Part shown: positions 35,600 through 43,901 of the stretch, in pieces
Layout of the letters: every line of letters starts with the position of its first letter
Numbering within the stretch: position 1 is the first letter of the stretch
Assembly: GCF_013408925.1 (NCBI RefSeq)
Contig: NZ_JACCAB010000001.1
Span: 1,612,001-1,676,000 of the forward strand
DNA from: Pedococcus badiiscoriae
Lineage (GTDB): Bacteria; Actinomycetota; Actinomycetes; Actinomycetales; Dermatophilaceae
DNA length: 64,000 bases
Reading direction: 5' to 3'
The notes under the pieces: model-generated
Seen by the model: only the letters and a program-made list of their open reading frames with translations
The model's database searches: none
What the model was told of the DNA's origin: nothing
Made by a program: the position numbers and the translations under genes

Positions 35600-38500
35600 T
35601 CAGGACAGGCGACGGAGGGTGACGGCGAACTTCTCGAGCGCCCGTACCGCGGCGTCGAGCTCACGCTCCACGCCCACCAGTGCCGGCTGGTCGACCGTGA
35701 CCCCGTCGTCGCCGAGGTGCTCGACCTCGGCGCACAGCGCGGCGAGCCGAGTGGCTCCGAGGTTGGCCGCGCTGCCCTTGAGGCCGTGCGCAGCCCGACC
35801 GAGCTCGTGCGCAGCCCCGGCGTCGCGGTGCTCGCGCATGGTGGCCAGGGTGGCCCGGGCATTCGGCCCGAACCGGTCGATGAAGCGCAGGAGCATCGAC
35901 GGGTCGCCCGGGTCGAGGTCGAGCAGCTCCTCGAGCCTGGAGGGGTCCAGCACCGTGGTGTCCGCGAGAGCCGCGAGCCTGCGGCTGTCCGTCGCGTCCG
36001 GGTCGTGGGTGTGGTCACCGGCGACGGGGACCCAGCGTTCCATGGTGTCGCGCAGCAGCCCGACGTCGACGGGCTTGGTGAGGAAGTCGTCCATGCCCGA
36101 CTCGATGCAGCGCTCGCGCTCGCCGGCGATGGCTGCTGCCGTCATCGCGATGATGGGGGTGCGGTACTGGTCGTCCTCGAAGGAGCGGATCATGCGGGTC
36201 GCGTCGTAGCCGTCCATCTGGGGCATCTGGCAGTCCATCAGGACCGCGTCGTAGGCGCCGTCGGCCGACTGGAACGAGTAGTAGCCCGCCAGCCCGTTCT
36301 CGGCGACGTCCACGGCATACCCGAGGCTCTCGAGGATGCCGACGGCCACCAGCTGGTTCACCTCGTTGTCCTCCACGACGAGGACCCGTCCCCGTGAGCC
36401 CAGGGGCCCGCGGAGGTCGGCGCGACCGGGGGTCGCGGGGCTCGGCTGCGGGCTCGCCGCTGGTGCTGTGCCCCCAAGGGCTCCGGCCAGTTCAGTGAGG
36501 GTGTCGAGCAGGCTGGAGGGCAGCACGGGTTTGGTGAGGGACACGTCGATGCCGGCCGCGGCCAGGACGTCCGGCTCGAGGTCCATGGCCGAGGTGAGCA
36601 GGACGATCCTCGTGTCGCCGAACCGCCCGTCGCCGCGCATCATCCGGGCGAACTGCTCACCGTTGACGCCAGGCATGAGGTAGTCGAGCAGCACCACGTC
36701 GAAGGGAACTCCGCGCCGGTGGGCGTCATCCAGGAGCCCGAGACCTTCGACGCCCGACGAGGCGATGGCGGCCTCGATCGACCAGCCGGCCAGCTGTTCC
36801 TCGAGGATGAAGCGGTTGGTCTCGTTGTCGTCGACGACCAGGACGCGCAGCCCGGCCACCGAGGTCTCCGGCCCGGCCCCGGGGTCGCTGACCGCCGCCG
36901 GCGCGAAACGGACGGTGAACCAGAAGGTGCTGCCGTAGCCGGACTCGCTGTTGACGCCGATCTCGCCACCCATGGCCTCCACGATCTGGCGGCTGATGGC
37001 CAGGCCGAGCCCGGTGCCGCCGTACTCGCGGGTGGTGGAGCTGTCGCCCTGGGAGAAGGCCGTGAACAACCGTTCCTTGACCTCGGGGCTCATCCCGGAA
37101 CCGGTGTCGCTGACCTCGACGCGCAGGACGATGCCCGCGTCGGTGCTCTCACTGGCCTCGGCGCCCTGGGTGCCTGCGCCCCCTCCGTTGCCCGCTGTGG
37201 TGGCCGCGTCGTCGTCGGTCTCGACGGTCGCGCGCACGACGACCTCACCGCTGGTGGTGAACTTCACGGCGTTGGACGTGAGGTTGGCGATGACCTGTCC
37301 GAACCGGACGGGGTCACCGCACACTGCCGCCGGGACGTCGGAGTGGCAGGTCACCGCGAGCTCCAGACCCTTGGCGCGGGCCCGATCAGCCATCATCGTG
37401 GTGCTCTGCTCGACGACCTCCCGCGGGTCGAAGTCGACGGCCTCGAGGTCGAGCCGGCCCGCCTCGATCTTGGACAGGTCGAGGATGTCGTTGACGAGGG
37501 ACAGCAGGCTCCGACCAGCGCCGTCGATGCCGTCGGCGAGGCGGCGCTGGTGCGGGGTGAGGTCGGTGCGTCCGAGCAGCTCCGACAGCCCGATCACCCC
37601 GTTGAGCGGGGTTCGGATCTCGTGGCTCATGGTGGCGAGGAACTCGGACTTCGCCATCGACGCGCTCATGGCGTTGTCGCGTGCTTGTTCGAGGCGCTCG
37701 GCGGCCAGCTGTCGCTCCGCGACCCGGGAGAAGATCGACGCCGCGCGGGCCACCGTCAACGAGTCGGTGTCGGTGGGCGGCGTGGTGGCGCGGGTGTCCA
37801 TCACGACGACGCACGCGGCGCGGTCCTCTGCCACCACCGGGGCGGCGACCAGGGTGGTTCCCTCTGTGGTGAGGGATGCCTGTGGGCTCAGCGACTCGAC
37901 TGCCGCGCCGGCGATGCGGGTCGCCTCCAGGAGGTCCTGGTCCGAGACGTCACGGGTCTCGCCGAGAACGCGTTCGAGCTCTCCGTCGCCGGTCACGACC
38001 CAGGCAGCCACCGGCTGCCAGCCGGTGTGCCGGGACACGTCCGTGAGGACGGTGGGGATGACCTCCGCCAACGTGGTCGCGTCGTTGGCCGCGGTCGCCA
38101 TGGAGGTGAGGAGGGCGAGCGCCTGTTCGGCGTCCTTGTTCTCGGTGATGTCCTGGGACGTGCCGCCCATACGCACCGGTGCACCCGTGACCGGGTCCCG
38201 GGTGAGGCGACCCCGACCACGGATCCAGGCCAGCGAGCCGTCGCTGCGGAAGATCCGGGCGTCGAACTCGAACTCCCCGGTCTCCTCGAGCGCACGCCTG
38301 ACCACCGCGTCCACAGCGTCCCGGTCGTCGGGGTGCATCCGGTCGAGGAAGCCCTGGTAGTTGGGGACGAAGCCGGCGTCGGGCTCGACGCCGTAGATCC
38401 GGTACAGCTCGTCCGACCACGTCACGACGTCGCTGCCGACGTCCCACTCCCAGCTGCCGATCTTGGCGATGTCCTGCGCCTCCGCGAGCTGCGCCTCGCG

Positions 38501-38980
38501 CCGTTGCAGGGTGTCGATCAGCTGGCGTTGGTTGCTGTACTCGGTCACCCGGTGCAGCCAGCCGACGTGGTTGCCGTCGTCGTCCCTGATCGGGGTGTGG
38601 CTGACCAGCGCCCAGAACTGCTTGCCGTCCTTGCGCAGCAGGCTGCACTCGAGGTTGCTGCCGGGTTCGCTGCTGCTCCGCAGTCCGTTCAGGTGCTCGG
38701 CGAACTGGGCCTGGCCGGCCTCGTCGAGGGTCTCGAAGACGGACAGGCCGTCCATCTCTTCGACCGTGCGGCCAAGGAGCTCGGCCATGCGGGGGTTGGC
38801 GAGCACGGTCCTGCCCTCGGAGTCGAACACCCACAGGCCGTCCGGGGACGCGTCGACCAGCCACCGGCTCAGCGTGCCGGGGTCGGCCAGACCACCGGTC
38901 AGCTCGTCCGATGGCCCGACGTCGCGCAGGCGCGCGGAAACGCCTCGGTCACCGGGCTCGAGAGGCTGCGGATGTTGCAC
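35600..38980 (-). CDS. Hybrid sensor histidine kinase (PAS-PAS-GAF-HisKA-HATPase-REC-REC-Hpt)
   Basis: 1126-residue cytosolic hybrid kinase with no membrane helices. PAS 1 (about 35-145), PAS 2 with PAC (150-270), GAF (280-430), HisKA with MSHEIRTPLNGVIG (His near 452), HATPase with GGTGLGLAISRQIVEAMGG (to about 690), REC 1 (VVDDNE, LLDYLMPG, about 710-830), REC 2 (VVEDNEVNQ, LMDCQMPQMDG, about 865-985) and an Hpt domain with AAHGLKGSAANLG near 1063. All phosphorelay residues are present. The GTG at 38980 is preferred to upstream ATGs because AAGGAAG lies 8 nt before it. No output regulator gene is adjacent, so the final target of the relay is elsewhere. Confidence 0.9.
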   Translation of the reverse strand: MQHPQPLEPGDRGVSARLRDVGPSDELTGGLADPGTLSRWLVDASPDGLWVFDSEGRTVLANPRMAELLGRTVEEMDGLSVFETLDEAGQAQFAEHLNGLRSSSEPGSNLECSLLRKDGKQFWALVSHTPIRDDDGNHVGWLHRVTEYSNQRQLIDTLQRREAQLAEAQDIAKIGSWEWDVGSDVVTWSDELYRIYGVEPDAGFVPNYQGFLDRMHPDDRDAVDAVVRRALEETGEFEFDARIFRSDGSLAWIRGRGRLTRDPVTGAPVRMGGTSQDITENKDAEQALALLTSMATAANDATTLAEVIPTVLTDVSRHTGWQPVAAWVVTGDGELERVLGETRDVSDQDLLEATRIAGAAVESLSPQASLTTEGTTLVAAPVVAEDRAACVVVMDTRATTPPTDTDSLTVARAASIFSRVAERQLAAERLEQARDNAMSASMAKSEFLATMSHEIRTPLNGVIGLSELLGRTDLTPHQRRLADGIDGAGRSLLSLVNDILDLSKIEAGRLDLEAVDFDPREVVEQSTTMMADRARAKGLELAVTCHSDVPAAVCGDPVRFGQVIANLTSNAVKFTTSGEVVVRATVETDDDAATTAGNGGGAGTQGAEASESTDAGIVLRVEVSDTGSGMSPEVKERLFTAFSQGDSSTTREYGGTGLGLAISRQIVEAMGGEIGVNSESGYGSTFWFTVRFAPAAVSDPGAGPETSVAGLRVLVVDDNETNRFILEEQLAGWSIEAAIASSGVEGLGLLDDAHRRGVPFDVVLLDYLMPGVNGEQFARMMRGDGRFGDTRIVLLTSAMDLEPDVLAAAGIDVSLTKPVLPSSLLDTLTELAGALGGTAPAASPQPSPATPGRADLRGPLGSRGRVLVVEDNEVNQLVAVGILESLGYAVDVAENGLAGYYSFQSADGAYDAVLMDCQMPQMDGYDATRMIRSFEDDQYRTPIIAMTAAAIAGERERCIESGMDDFLTKPVDVGLLRDTMERWVPVAGDHTHDPDATDSRRLAALADTTVLDPSRLEELLDLDPGDPSMLLRFIDRFGPNARATLATMREHRDAGAAHELGRAAHGLKGSAANLGATRLAALCAEVEHLGDDGVTVDQPALVGVERELDAAVRALEKFAVTLRRLS

Positions 38981-39106
38981 GCAGTGATCTTCCTTCATCC
39001 GGCGCGCGGAAGCCCACTCAAACACTCGAATTGGCCCAGACTCGCGCCGCTCGTGGGCGCCGGACTCGCAACCGGCGCTTCAGCGCCGAGCGGGATGGGC
39101 TGCGGA

Positions 39107-39183
39107 TGGTGGCCAGGGGCGGGGTCGAACCGCCGACCTTCCGATTTTCAGTCGGACGCTCGTACCAACTGAGCTACCTGGCC
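39107..39183 (-). tRNA. tRNA-Phe (GAA)
   Basis: On the minus strand: acceptor GGCCAGG/CCTGGCC, D-arm GCTCAGTTGGTACGAGC, anticodon loop CTGAAAA (anticodon GAA), T-arm GCGGTTCGACCCCGC, discriminator A and an encoded CCA (39107-39109). Confidence 0.96.
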
Positions 39184-39262
39184 GTGAGTGCATGTGCGTG
39201 GTGCCGAACATGCGATCGCGGCGGTCTCGTGCCGAAGCCCGGTGGACCGTCGCGACTGCAGG

Positions 39263-39293
39263 ATCATAGCCGATCCGTGCTGCCCGCTCACAA
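39263..39293 (-). promoter_or_regulatory. Possible tRNA-Phe promoter
   Basis: On the minus strand, TATGAT (39263-39268) as -10 and TTGTGA (39288-39293) as -35, with a long 19-bp spacer, 80 bp upstream of the tRNA 5' end. Confidence 0.4.
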
Positions 39294-39342
39294 CCGGCGG
39301 AAACCGCGGAATAGCCGGGCGGGCAGCCCAGTTGCGCTCCGC

Positions 39343-40266
39343 ATGAAGGCAATCACCTTCGCCGAGTACGGCGACCCCGACATCCTCCAGCTCTCCGACA
39401 TCCCCGACCCCAAGGTCGGCCCCGGCGAGGTGCTGATCCGCGTGCGCAGCGCGGCGGTGAACCCCGTCGACTGGAAGGTCATGAAGGGGTACCTCGACGG
39501 CCTCATGGTCGTGGACTTCCCGGCCGTCCCCGGCTGGGACGTCTCCGGCGTCGTCGAGGCGGTCGGTCCGGACACGCCTGAGTGGTCGCCCGGCGACGAG
39601 GTGATCGCGTACGCCCGCAAGGACTGGGTGCACGGAGGCACCTTCGCCGAGCTCGTCACCGCCCCGGTCCGCACGGTCGCGCGCAAGCCGACGTCGCTCG
39701 ACTGGCACCAGGCGGCCGGCCTCCCGCTCGCCGGACTCACGGCATACCAGCTGCTGGCCCGGCTGGGGCTCAAGGACGGCGAGACCGTCCTCGTGCACGC
39801 CGCCGCCGGTGGCGTCGGCCTCTTCGCCGTCCAGATCGCCCGCGCCCTCGGCGCCCGCGTGATCGGCACCGCCTCCGAGGGCAACCACGAGTTCCTGCGC
39901 GAGCTGGGTGCCGAGCCGGTGACGTATGGCGCGGGGCTGGCCGAGCGGGTGCGCGAGCTGGCCCCCGATGGCGTGGAGGTCGTGGCCGACTTCGTGGGGG
40001 GCGTCCTGGACGTGACCCAGGCAGTCCTCGCGGACGGTGGCCGGCACGGATCCATCGCCGACGGCTCCGTCGCCGAGGCCGGTGGCCTCGCTGCCTGGGT
40101 GCGTCCCAACGCTGAGGACCTGACCGCCCTGGGCGACCTCGCGGACGCGGGGAAGCTGGCCGTGCCGGTGGCTGAGGTGTTCGCGCTGGCGGATGCGGCG
40201 AAGGCGTTCGAGCTCAGCCAGACCGGGCACGTCCGAGGCAAGATCGCCATCGAGCTCAGTGCCTGA
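39343..40266 (+). CDS. NADP-dependent quinone oxidoreductase-like MDR protein
   Basis: 307-residue zinc-free medium-chain reductase. MKAITFAEYGDPDILQLSDIPDPKVGPGEVLIRV at the start, VNPVDWKVMKGYLDG, PAVPGWDVSGVVEAVG, then the NADPH site ETVLVHAAAGGVGLFAVQIARALGARVIGTAS. It lacks the catalytic Cys/His zinc ligands, as expected for quinone oxidoreductases. Likely role is quinone or enone detoxification. No clear ribosome site before the ATG. Followed by a strong bidirectional terminator and convergent tRNA genes. Confidence 0.9.
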   Translation: MKAITFAEYGDPDILQLSDIPDPKVGPGEVLIRVRSAAVNPVDWKVMKGYLDGLMVVDFPAVPGWDVSGVVEAVGPDTPEWSPGDEVIAYARKDWVHGGTFAELVTAPVRTVARKPTSLDWHQAAGLPLAGLTAYQLLARLGLKDGETVLVHAAAGGVGLFAVQIARALGARVIGTASEGNHEFLRELGAEPVTYGAGLAERVRELAPDGVEVVADFVGGVLDVTQAVLADGGRHGSIADGSVAEAGGLAAWVRPNAEDLTALGDLADAGKLAVPVAEVFALADAAKAFELSQTGHVRGKIAIELSA

Positions 40267-40326
40267 CCGACCGCTGGCCGCGGGTCGCCGGGGGCTGTCC
40301 TCGGCGATACCCCGTGGTCGGCATGC

Positions 40327-40358
40327 GAAGAGGCCCGCACTCGCGTGCGGGCCTCTTC
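40327..40358. terminator. Bidirectional terminator between the reductase and tRNA genes
   Basis: GAAGAGGCCCGCAC (40327-40340) pairs perfectly over 14 bp with 40345-40358 around the loop TCGC; GTTGTC follows on the plus strand. It separates the reductase gene from the convergent tRNA-Asp gene. Confidence 0.85.
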
Positions 40359-40367
40359 GTTGTCGAG

Positions 40368-40441
40368 CGACCCCGACCGGGCTCGAACCGGCGACCTCCG
40401 CCGTGACAGGGCGGCGCGCTAACCAACTGCGCTACGGGGCC
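40368..40441 (-). tRNA. tRNA-Asp (GTC)
   Basis: 74 nt on the minus strand. Acceptor GGCCCCG/CGGGGTC with one G-T pair, anticodon loop CTGTCAC (anticodon GTC), T-arm GCCGGTTCGAGCCCGGT, discriminator G. No encoded CCA. It lies 21 bp downstream of tRNA-Glu, so both are probably one transcript. Confidence 0.95.
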
Positions 40442-40462
40442 TTGGATGGTGCTGGTGCTGCG

Positions 40463-40535
40463 TATCCCCAACGGGATTCGAACCCGTGCTACCGCCGTGA
40501 AAGGGCGGGGTCCTAGGCCGCTAGACGATGGGGAC
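40463..40535 (-). tRNA. tRNA-Glu (TTC)
   Basis: 73 nt on the minus strand. Acceptor GTCCCCA/TGGGGAT, anticodon loop CTTTCAC (anticodon TTC), T-arm ACGGGTTCGAATCCCGT, discriminator A. No encoded CCA. First gene of a tRNA-Glu/tRNA-Asp pair. Confidence 0.95.
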
Positions 40536-40592
40536 CCGTTCAACGGTCCCCCGCCGTTAGCGCCAGGCGCGGATCCGTCGAGGACTCGCGAA

Positions 40593-40622
40593 AGCATACG
40601 GGCAGAGCGGCCGGATATCCAA
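40593..40622 (-). promoter_or_regulatory. Promoter of the tRNA-Glu/tRNA-Asp pair
   Basis: On the minus strand: -35 TTGGAT (40617-40622), 18-bp spacer, -10 TATGCT (40593-40598), about 58 bp before the tRNA-Glu 5' end. The best -35/-10 match in the window. Confidence 0.65.
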
Positions 40623-40628
40623 AACGGG

Positions 40629-41684
40629 TCAGCGTGACGATCCAGCAGCCCAGTCCAGCAGGCGCGCGACGTCCCAGGTCGTGACGATCCTGTCGGGGTC
40701 GATCCCGAGCCGCTCGGCGCGCGCGCAGCCGTAGGCCTTCATCTCGAGCTGCCCTGGGGCGTGCGCGTCGGAGTCGATCGCGAACAGGCAGCCGACGTCC
40801 ATGGCAAGCCTGATCAGCTCGTCCGGGGGGTCGTGCCGCTCGGGACGACTGTTGATCTCGACGGCGGTGTCGTGCTCGGCGCACGCCTCGAACACCGCGC
40901 GGGCGTCGAACTCCGACTGGGGGCGGGTGCCGCGCGATCCCTCGACCAGGCGACCGGTGCAGTGGCCCAGCACGTTGACCCGCGGGTTGGAGACCGCCGC
41001 CACCATCCGCTTGGTCATGGGTGCGCTGTTCATCCTGAGCTTGGAGTGCACGCTCGCGGTGACGAGGTCGAGCCGGGCGAGCACGGCGTCGGTCTGGTCC
41101 AGCGAGCCGTCGTCGAGGATGTCGACCTCGATCCCCTTGAGCAGCCGGAACTGGCCACCGAGCGACCCGTTGATCGCGTCGACGATCGACAGCTGCTTGG
41201 TGAGCCGCTCGGCCGTGAGCCCGTTCGCCACCCGCAGCTGGGGGGAGTGGTCGGTGAGCACGAGCCACTCGTGGCCGAGCTCCACGGCGGTGAGGACCAT
41301 CTCGTCGATGGGACTGCCGCCGTCCGACCAGTTGGAGTGCGTGTGGCAGTCGCCCTTGAGCAGGGCGAACAGGTCCGCTCCTCCGACAGCGAGCGGCTTC
41401 GCCTTCTCCTGCAACGACCCCAGGTATGCCGGGAGCTCGCCATCGAGAGCTTCGCTCACCACAGCGGCGGTGGACTTCCCGATCCCGGCCAGGTCCTGCA
41501 ACGTGCCCGCCTGGTGGCGGCTGAGAAGCTCCTGCTCAGGCGTCTCCCGCACGGTCACGACTGCCTTGCGGAACGCCTCGACGCGGTAGGAGCCGGCCCG
41601 CTCGCGCTCGAGCAGGAACGCGATGCGCCGCAGTGCTTCGTCGGGCTCGACGGGGGCGGCCAGGGGTTCGACGGTCGCGACCAC
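40629..41684 (-). CDS. PHP-domain phosphoesterase with PolX-like helix-hairpin-helix start
   Basis: 351-residue protein. About residues 10-95 resemble the helical 8-kDa/HhH region of DNA polymerase X (RIAFLLERERAGSYRVEAFRKA, LAGIGKSTAAVVSEAL). The PHP domain follows with metal ligands GDCHTHSNWSDGG, LVLTDHS, GIEVDIL, ASVHSK, GHCTGR and AIDSDAHAP. This is the C-terminal half of PolX without the polymerase core, so a 3' phosphatase or exonuclease role in repair is plausible. GTG start at 41684 with AAGGGG 8 nt upstream; 4 nt after the SDR gene, in the same operon. Confidence 0.85.
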   Translation of the reverse strand: MVATVEPLAAPVEPDEALRRIAFLLERERAGSYRVEAFRKAVVTVRETPEQELLSRHQAGTLQDLAGIGKSTAAVVSEALDGELPAYLGSLQEKAKPLAVGGADLFALLKGDCHTHSNWSDGGSPIDEMVLTAVELGHEWLVLTDHSPQLRVANGLTAERLTKQLSIVDAINGSLGGQFRLLKGIEVDILDDGSLDQTDAVLARLDLVTASVHSKLRMNSAPMTKRMVAAVSNPRVNVLGHCTGRLVEGSRGTRPQSEFDARAVFEACAEHDTAVEINSRPERHDPPDELIRLAMDVGCLFAIDSDAHAPGQLEMKAYGCARAERLGIDPDRIVTTWDVARLLDWAAGSSR

Positions 41685-41688
41685 GGGG

Positions 41689-42528
41689 CTACCCCTTGAA
41701 CTGCTGTCGGACCATGAAGTCCCAGACCCGGTCGCCGCCCAGGGTCCTGGTGGCAATGAGGGCCCGCGCGGCGGGCGTGACCACGTAGCGCGTCCTGGGA
41801 TGGCGCGACTCGACGGCCCGGACGATGACCTTGGCGACGGACTCCGGCTCGGTGGCCACCATCGGGTTGGCGTACCCCCCGGTGGTGTTGCTGGCGCTGG
41901 AAGCCAGCAACGCGGCATACGGGGAGCCGTCGGTGGGGGCGTGGGCGTCGGAGCCCATCGCGGTCTCACCGAACTGTGTGCGGATGAGCCCCGGCTCGAT
42001 GAGCACGACGCCGATGCCGAAGCCGCGCACCTCGTTGCGCAGCGCGTCGGTGATGGCTTCGACGGCGTACTTCGTGGCGTGGTAGTAGCCCCCGACGGGG
42101 AAGGTGATGCGCCCGCCCATGGACCCGATGTTGACGATCCGGCCGGCCCCGGCGGCGCGCATGCCCGGCAGGACCAGCTGGGTCAGCCGTGCGAGTCCGA
42201 ACACATTGGTCTCGAACATCGTCCGCACCTTGTCCAGGTCGGTCTCCTCGATGGTGCCGTACTCGCCGTAGCCGGCGTTGTTGACCAGGGCGCCGACCCT
42301 GCCGTGCTCGTCCTCGATCGCCGTGACAGCGCTCGCCATCGACTCCTCGGACGTGACGTCGAGGGGCAGGATGCGGGCGCCGGCCGTAGCGAGGTCGGAG
42401 AGGGTCTCCGGGCGGCGGGCGGTGGCGTAGACCGTGTGGCCACCGGCGACGAGCGCCGTGGCCGCGGCCCGGCCGATGCCGGTCGAACAGCCGGTCACGA
42501 GGACGGGTCCGGTGGGGGTGGCGCTCAC
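41689..42528 (-). CDS. Short-chain dehydrogenase/reductase
   Basis: 279-residue classical SDR. Cofactor motif VTGCSTGIGRAAATALV (about residues 11-27), NNAGYG, the catalytic Ser in IVNIGSMGGRI, and YYHATKYAVEAI holding Tyr and Lys of the YxxxK site. Start ASARRPET after the second strand suggests NADP preference. Substrate unknown. GTG start in a 4-nt GTGA overlap with the small membrane protein gene upstream. Confidence 0.9.
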   Translation of the reverse strand: MSATPTGPVLVTGCSTGIGRAAATALVAGGHTVYATARRPETLSDLATAGARILPLDVTSEESMASAVTAIEDEHGRVGALVNNAGYGEYGTIEETDLDKVRTMFETNVFGLARLTQLVLPGMRAAGAGRIVNIGSMGGRITFPVGGYYHATKYAVEAITDALRNEVRGFGIGVVLIEPGLIRTQFGETAMGSDAHAPTDGSPYAALLASSASNTTGGYANPMVATEPESVAKVIVRAVESRHPRTRYVVTPAARALIATRTLGGDRVWDFMVRQQFKG

Positions 42529-42800
42529 GTGTCGTCGCTCCGATCGGCGGGGGTGGTGGGTCCGGCGGGGTCGTCAGGACGGCCACCGTTGCGGCGGGCG
42601 AACCAGCGCTCGACGCCTGCATAGGCTAGCCAGCCCACCACCAGCGCGATGACGAACAGGGCCCAGGGGTTGAGGCGGGGGAAGACTGCCCCGACTCCGT
42701 CGCGGACGAGGACGATGGCGCAGATGGCCACGACGATGGGCGCGAAGGCGGCGACGCCACCAGGTCGCCGCCCGGGACGCCTTCCGGCGGGGGGACTCAT
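42525..42800 (-). CDS. Small two-helix membrane protein
   Basis: 91 residues: a basic start (SPPAGRRPGRRPGG), two hydrophobic segments (VAAFAPIVVAICAIVLV and PWALFVIALVVGWLAYAGV), then a polar Asp/Pro/Thr tail. Not recognised. The ATG at 42800 is preferred to two upstream ATGs because CAGACT lies 6 nt before it. First gene of the operon with the SDR and PHP genes. Confidence 0.7.
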   Translation of the reverse strand: MSPPAGRRPGRRPGGVAAFAPIVVAICAIVLVRDGVGAVFPRLNPWALFVIALVVGWLAYAGVERWFARRNGGRPDDPAGPTTPADRSDDT

Positions 42801-42845
42801 CTGGACAGTCTGCCGCATGACGGCCGCAGGACGGCCGTCCACAGG

Positions 42846-43856
42846 TCAGGGGTTCCGGCGGCCGCGAGATGCGTTGCCGCGTGGGCGGATCCGCACCACC
42901 GGGATCACGGGCGCAGGCAGGTGCGTGACTTCACCGGCATACCCGTCGACCTCGCCGAACCGCTCGGAGTGGGCCATCCAGTCCTCGCGCGCCTGCACGA
43001 TGTCTTCGTGACTGCGGCCCACGAAGTTCCACCACATCACGATCTCCTCCTCGAACGGCGGGCCGCCCAGGATGAGCGCGCGGGCAGGGTCGAGCGTGGT
43101 GTTCGTGAGGGTCAGCGTCGGGGTCGCGGTGGGGAGGTAGGCCATGGCGCTGCGCGGGGTGTCGGTGCCGTTGACGGTGAGCCCTGGGCTGTCGGCGAGC
43201 ACTCCGTGCTCGTAGGCCTCGTCGAGGCTCAGCGCGACGCTCGCGCCGGGGTCCAGGGTGACCTCCGCGCCGAGGAGGGGGGTGAAGGTGTCGACCGGGG
43301 AGGTCTGGCCCGCCAGGGTGCCGAGGAAGACCGAGAGGGTGGCGCCCTCGACCCGGATCGGGGTGGGTTCGTGGTGCTGAAATCCCTTGGGGGCGTTTCG
43401 ATGTGCGTCCGGCAGGGCCACCCAGAGCTGCGCGCCGTGGAGGACGGTCGTGCTCGGGGTGGACACCTCGGAGTGGGCGATGCCGAGGCCGCCCGTCATC
43501 AGGTTGACCGCTCCGGGGCGCACGACCGTGTGCGAGCCGAGGCTGTCGCGGTGCTCGATCTCACCGGTGAACAGCCAGCTGACGGTCTGCAGTCCGCAGT
43601 GCGGGTGGGGAGGAACGTCCATGCCACCTGTCGTGGCGACGTCATCGGGACCATAGTGGTCGGCGAAGCACCACGCGCCGACGAGCGAGCGCTGGCGCTG
43701 GGGGAGAGTGCGTCGAACGGTCATCGCGCGGGGGCCGCCGAGGGGCACATCACGCGGCTCGAGCACCTCGAGTCCGGCGGACTGGTCGCCCGAGGGGGCG
43801 GACGGGTCGCCCGGCGGGAAGACCGTCTCGACCGGGTCACGTTCGACGTTGCTCAC
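42846..43856 (-). CDS. Pirin family protein
   Basis: 336-residue bicupin. The metal-binding N-cupin has VPPHPHCGLQTVSWLFTGEIEHRDS (His pair and Glu-His) and GGLGIAHSEVS; the C-cupin begins near PFEEEIVMWWNFVGRSHEDIVQAREDW, a pirin signature. Members act as quercetinases or redox-sensing regulators. The GTG start lies 1 bp from a 14-bp perfect inverted repeat; GAAACT within that repeat, 6 nt before the GTG, may be the -10 box. Confidence 0.9.
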   Translation of the reverse strand: MSNVERDPVETVFPPGDPSAPSGDQSAGLEVLEPRDVPLGGPRAMTVRRTLPQRQRSLVGAWCFADHYGPDDVATTGGMDVPPHPHCGLQTVSWLFTGEIEHRDSLGSHTVVRPGAVNLMTGGLGIAHSEVSTPSTTVLHGAQLWVALPDAHRNAPKGFQHHEPTPIRVEGATLSVFLGTLAGQTSPVDTFTPLLGAEVTLDPGASVALSLDEAYEHGVLADSPGLTVNGTDTPRSAMAYLPTATPTLTLTNTTLDPARALILGGPPFEEEIVMWWNFVGRSHEDIVQAREDWMAHSERFGEVDGYAGEVTHLPAPVIPVVRIRPRGNASRGRRNP

Positions 43857-43893
43857 GCCGCCAGTTTCCCACCCGCGGCGGGAAACTGGCGGC
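43857..43893. promoter_or_regulatory. 14-bp perfect inverted repeat at the pirin start
   Basis: GCCGCCAGTTTCCC (43857-43870) and its exact complement (43880-43893), 9-nt loop. It directly abuts the pirin start codon and covers the predicted -10 box. No T-run follows, so it is either an operator for pirin or an unusual terminator for the upstream secreted-protein gene. Confidence 0.6.
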
Positions 43894-43901
43894 CCCTGCG
43901 G

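Noticed and set aside
36719..39172. 817-codon open frame on the plus strand
   Set aside because: It lies fully opposite the hybrid kinase, has no domain signal and shows the composition of an antisense shadow in high-G+C DNA.
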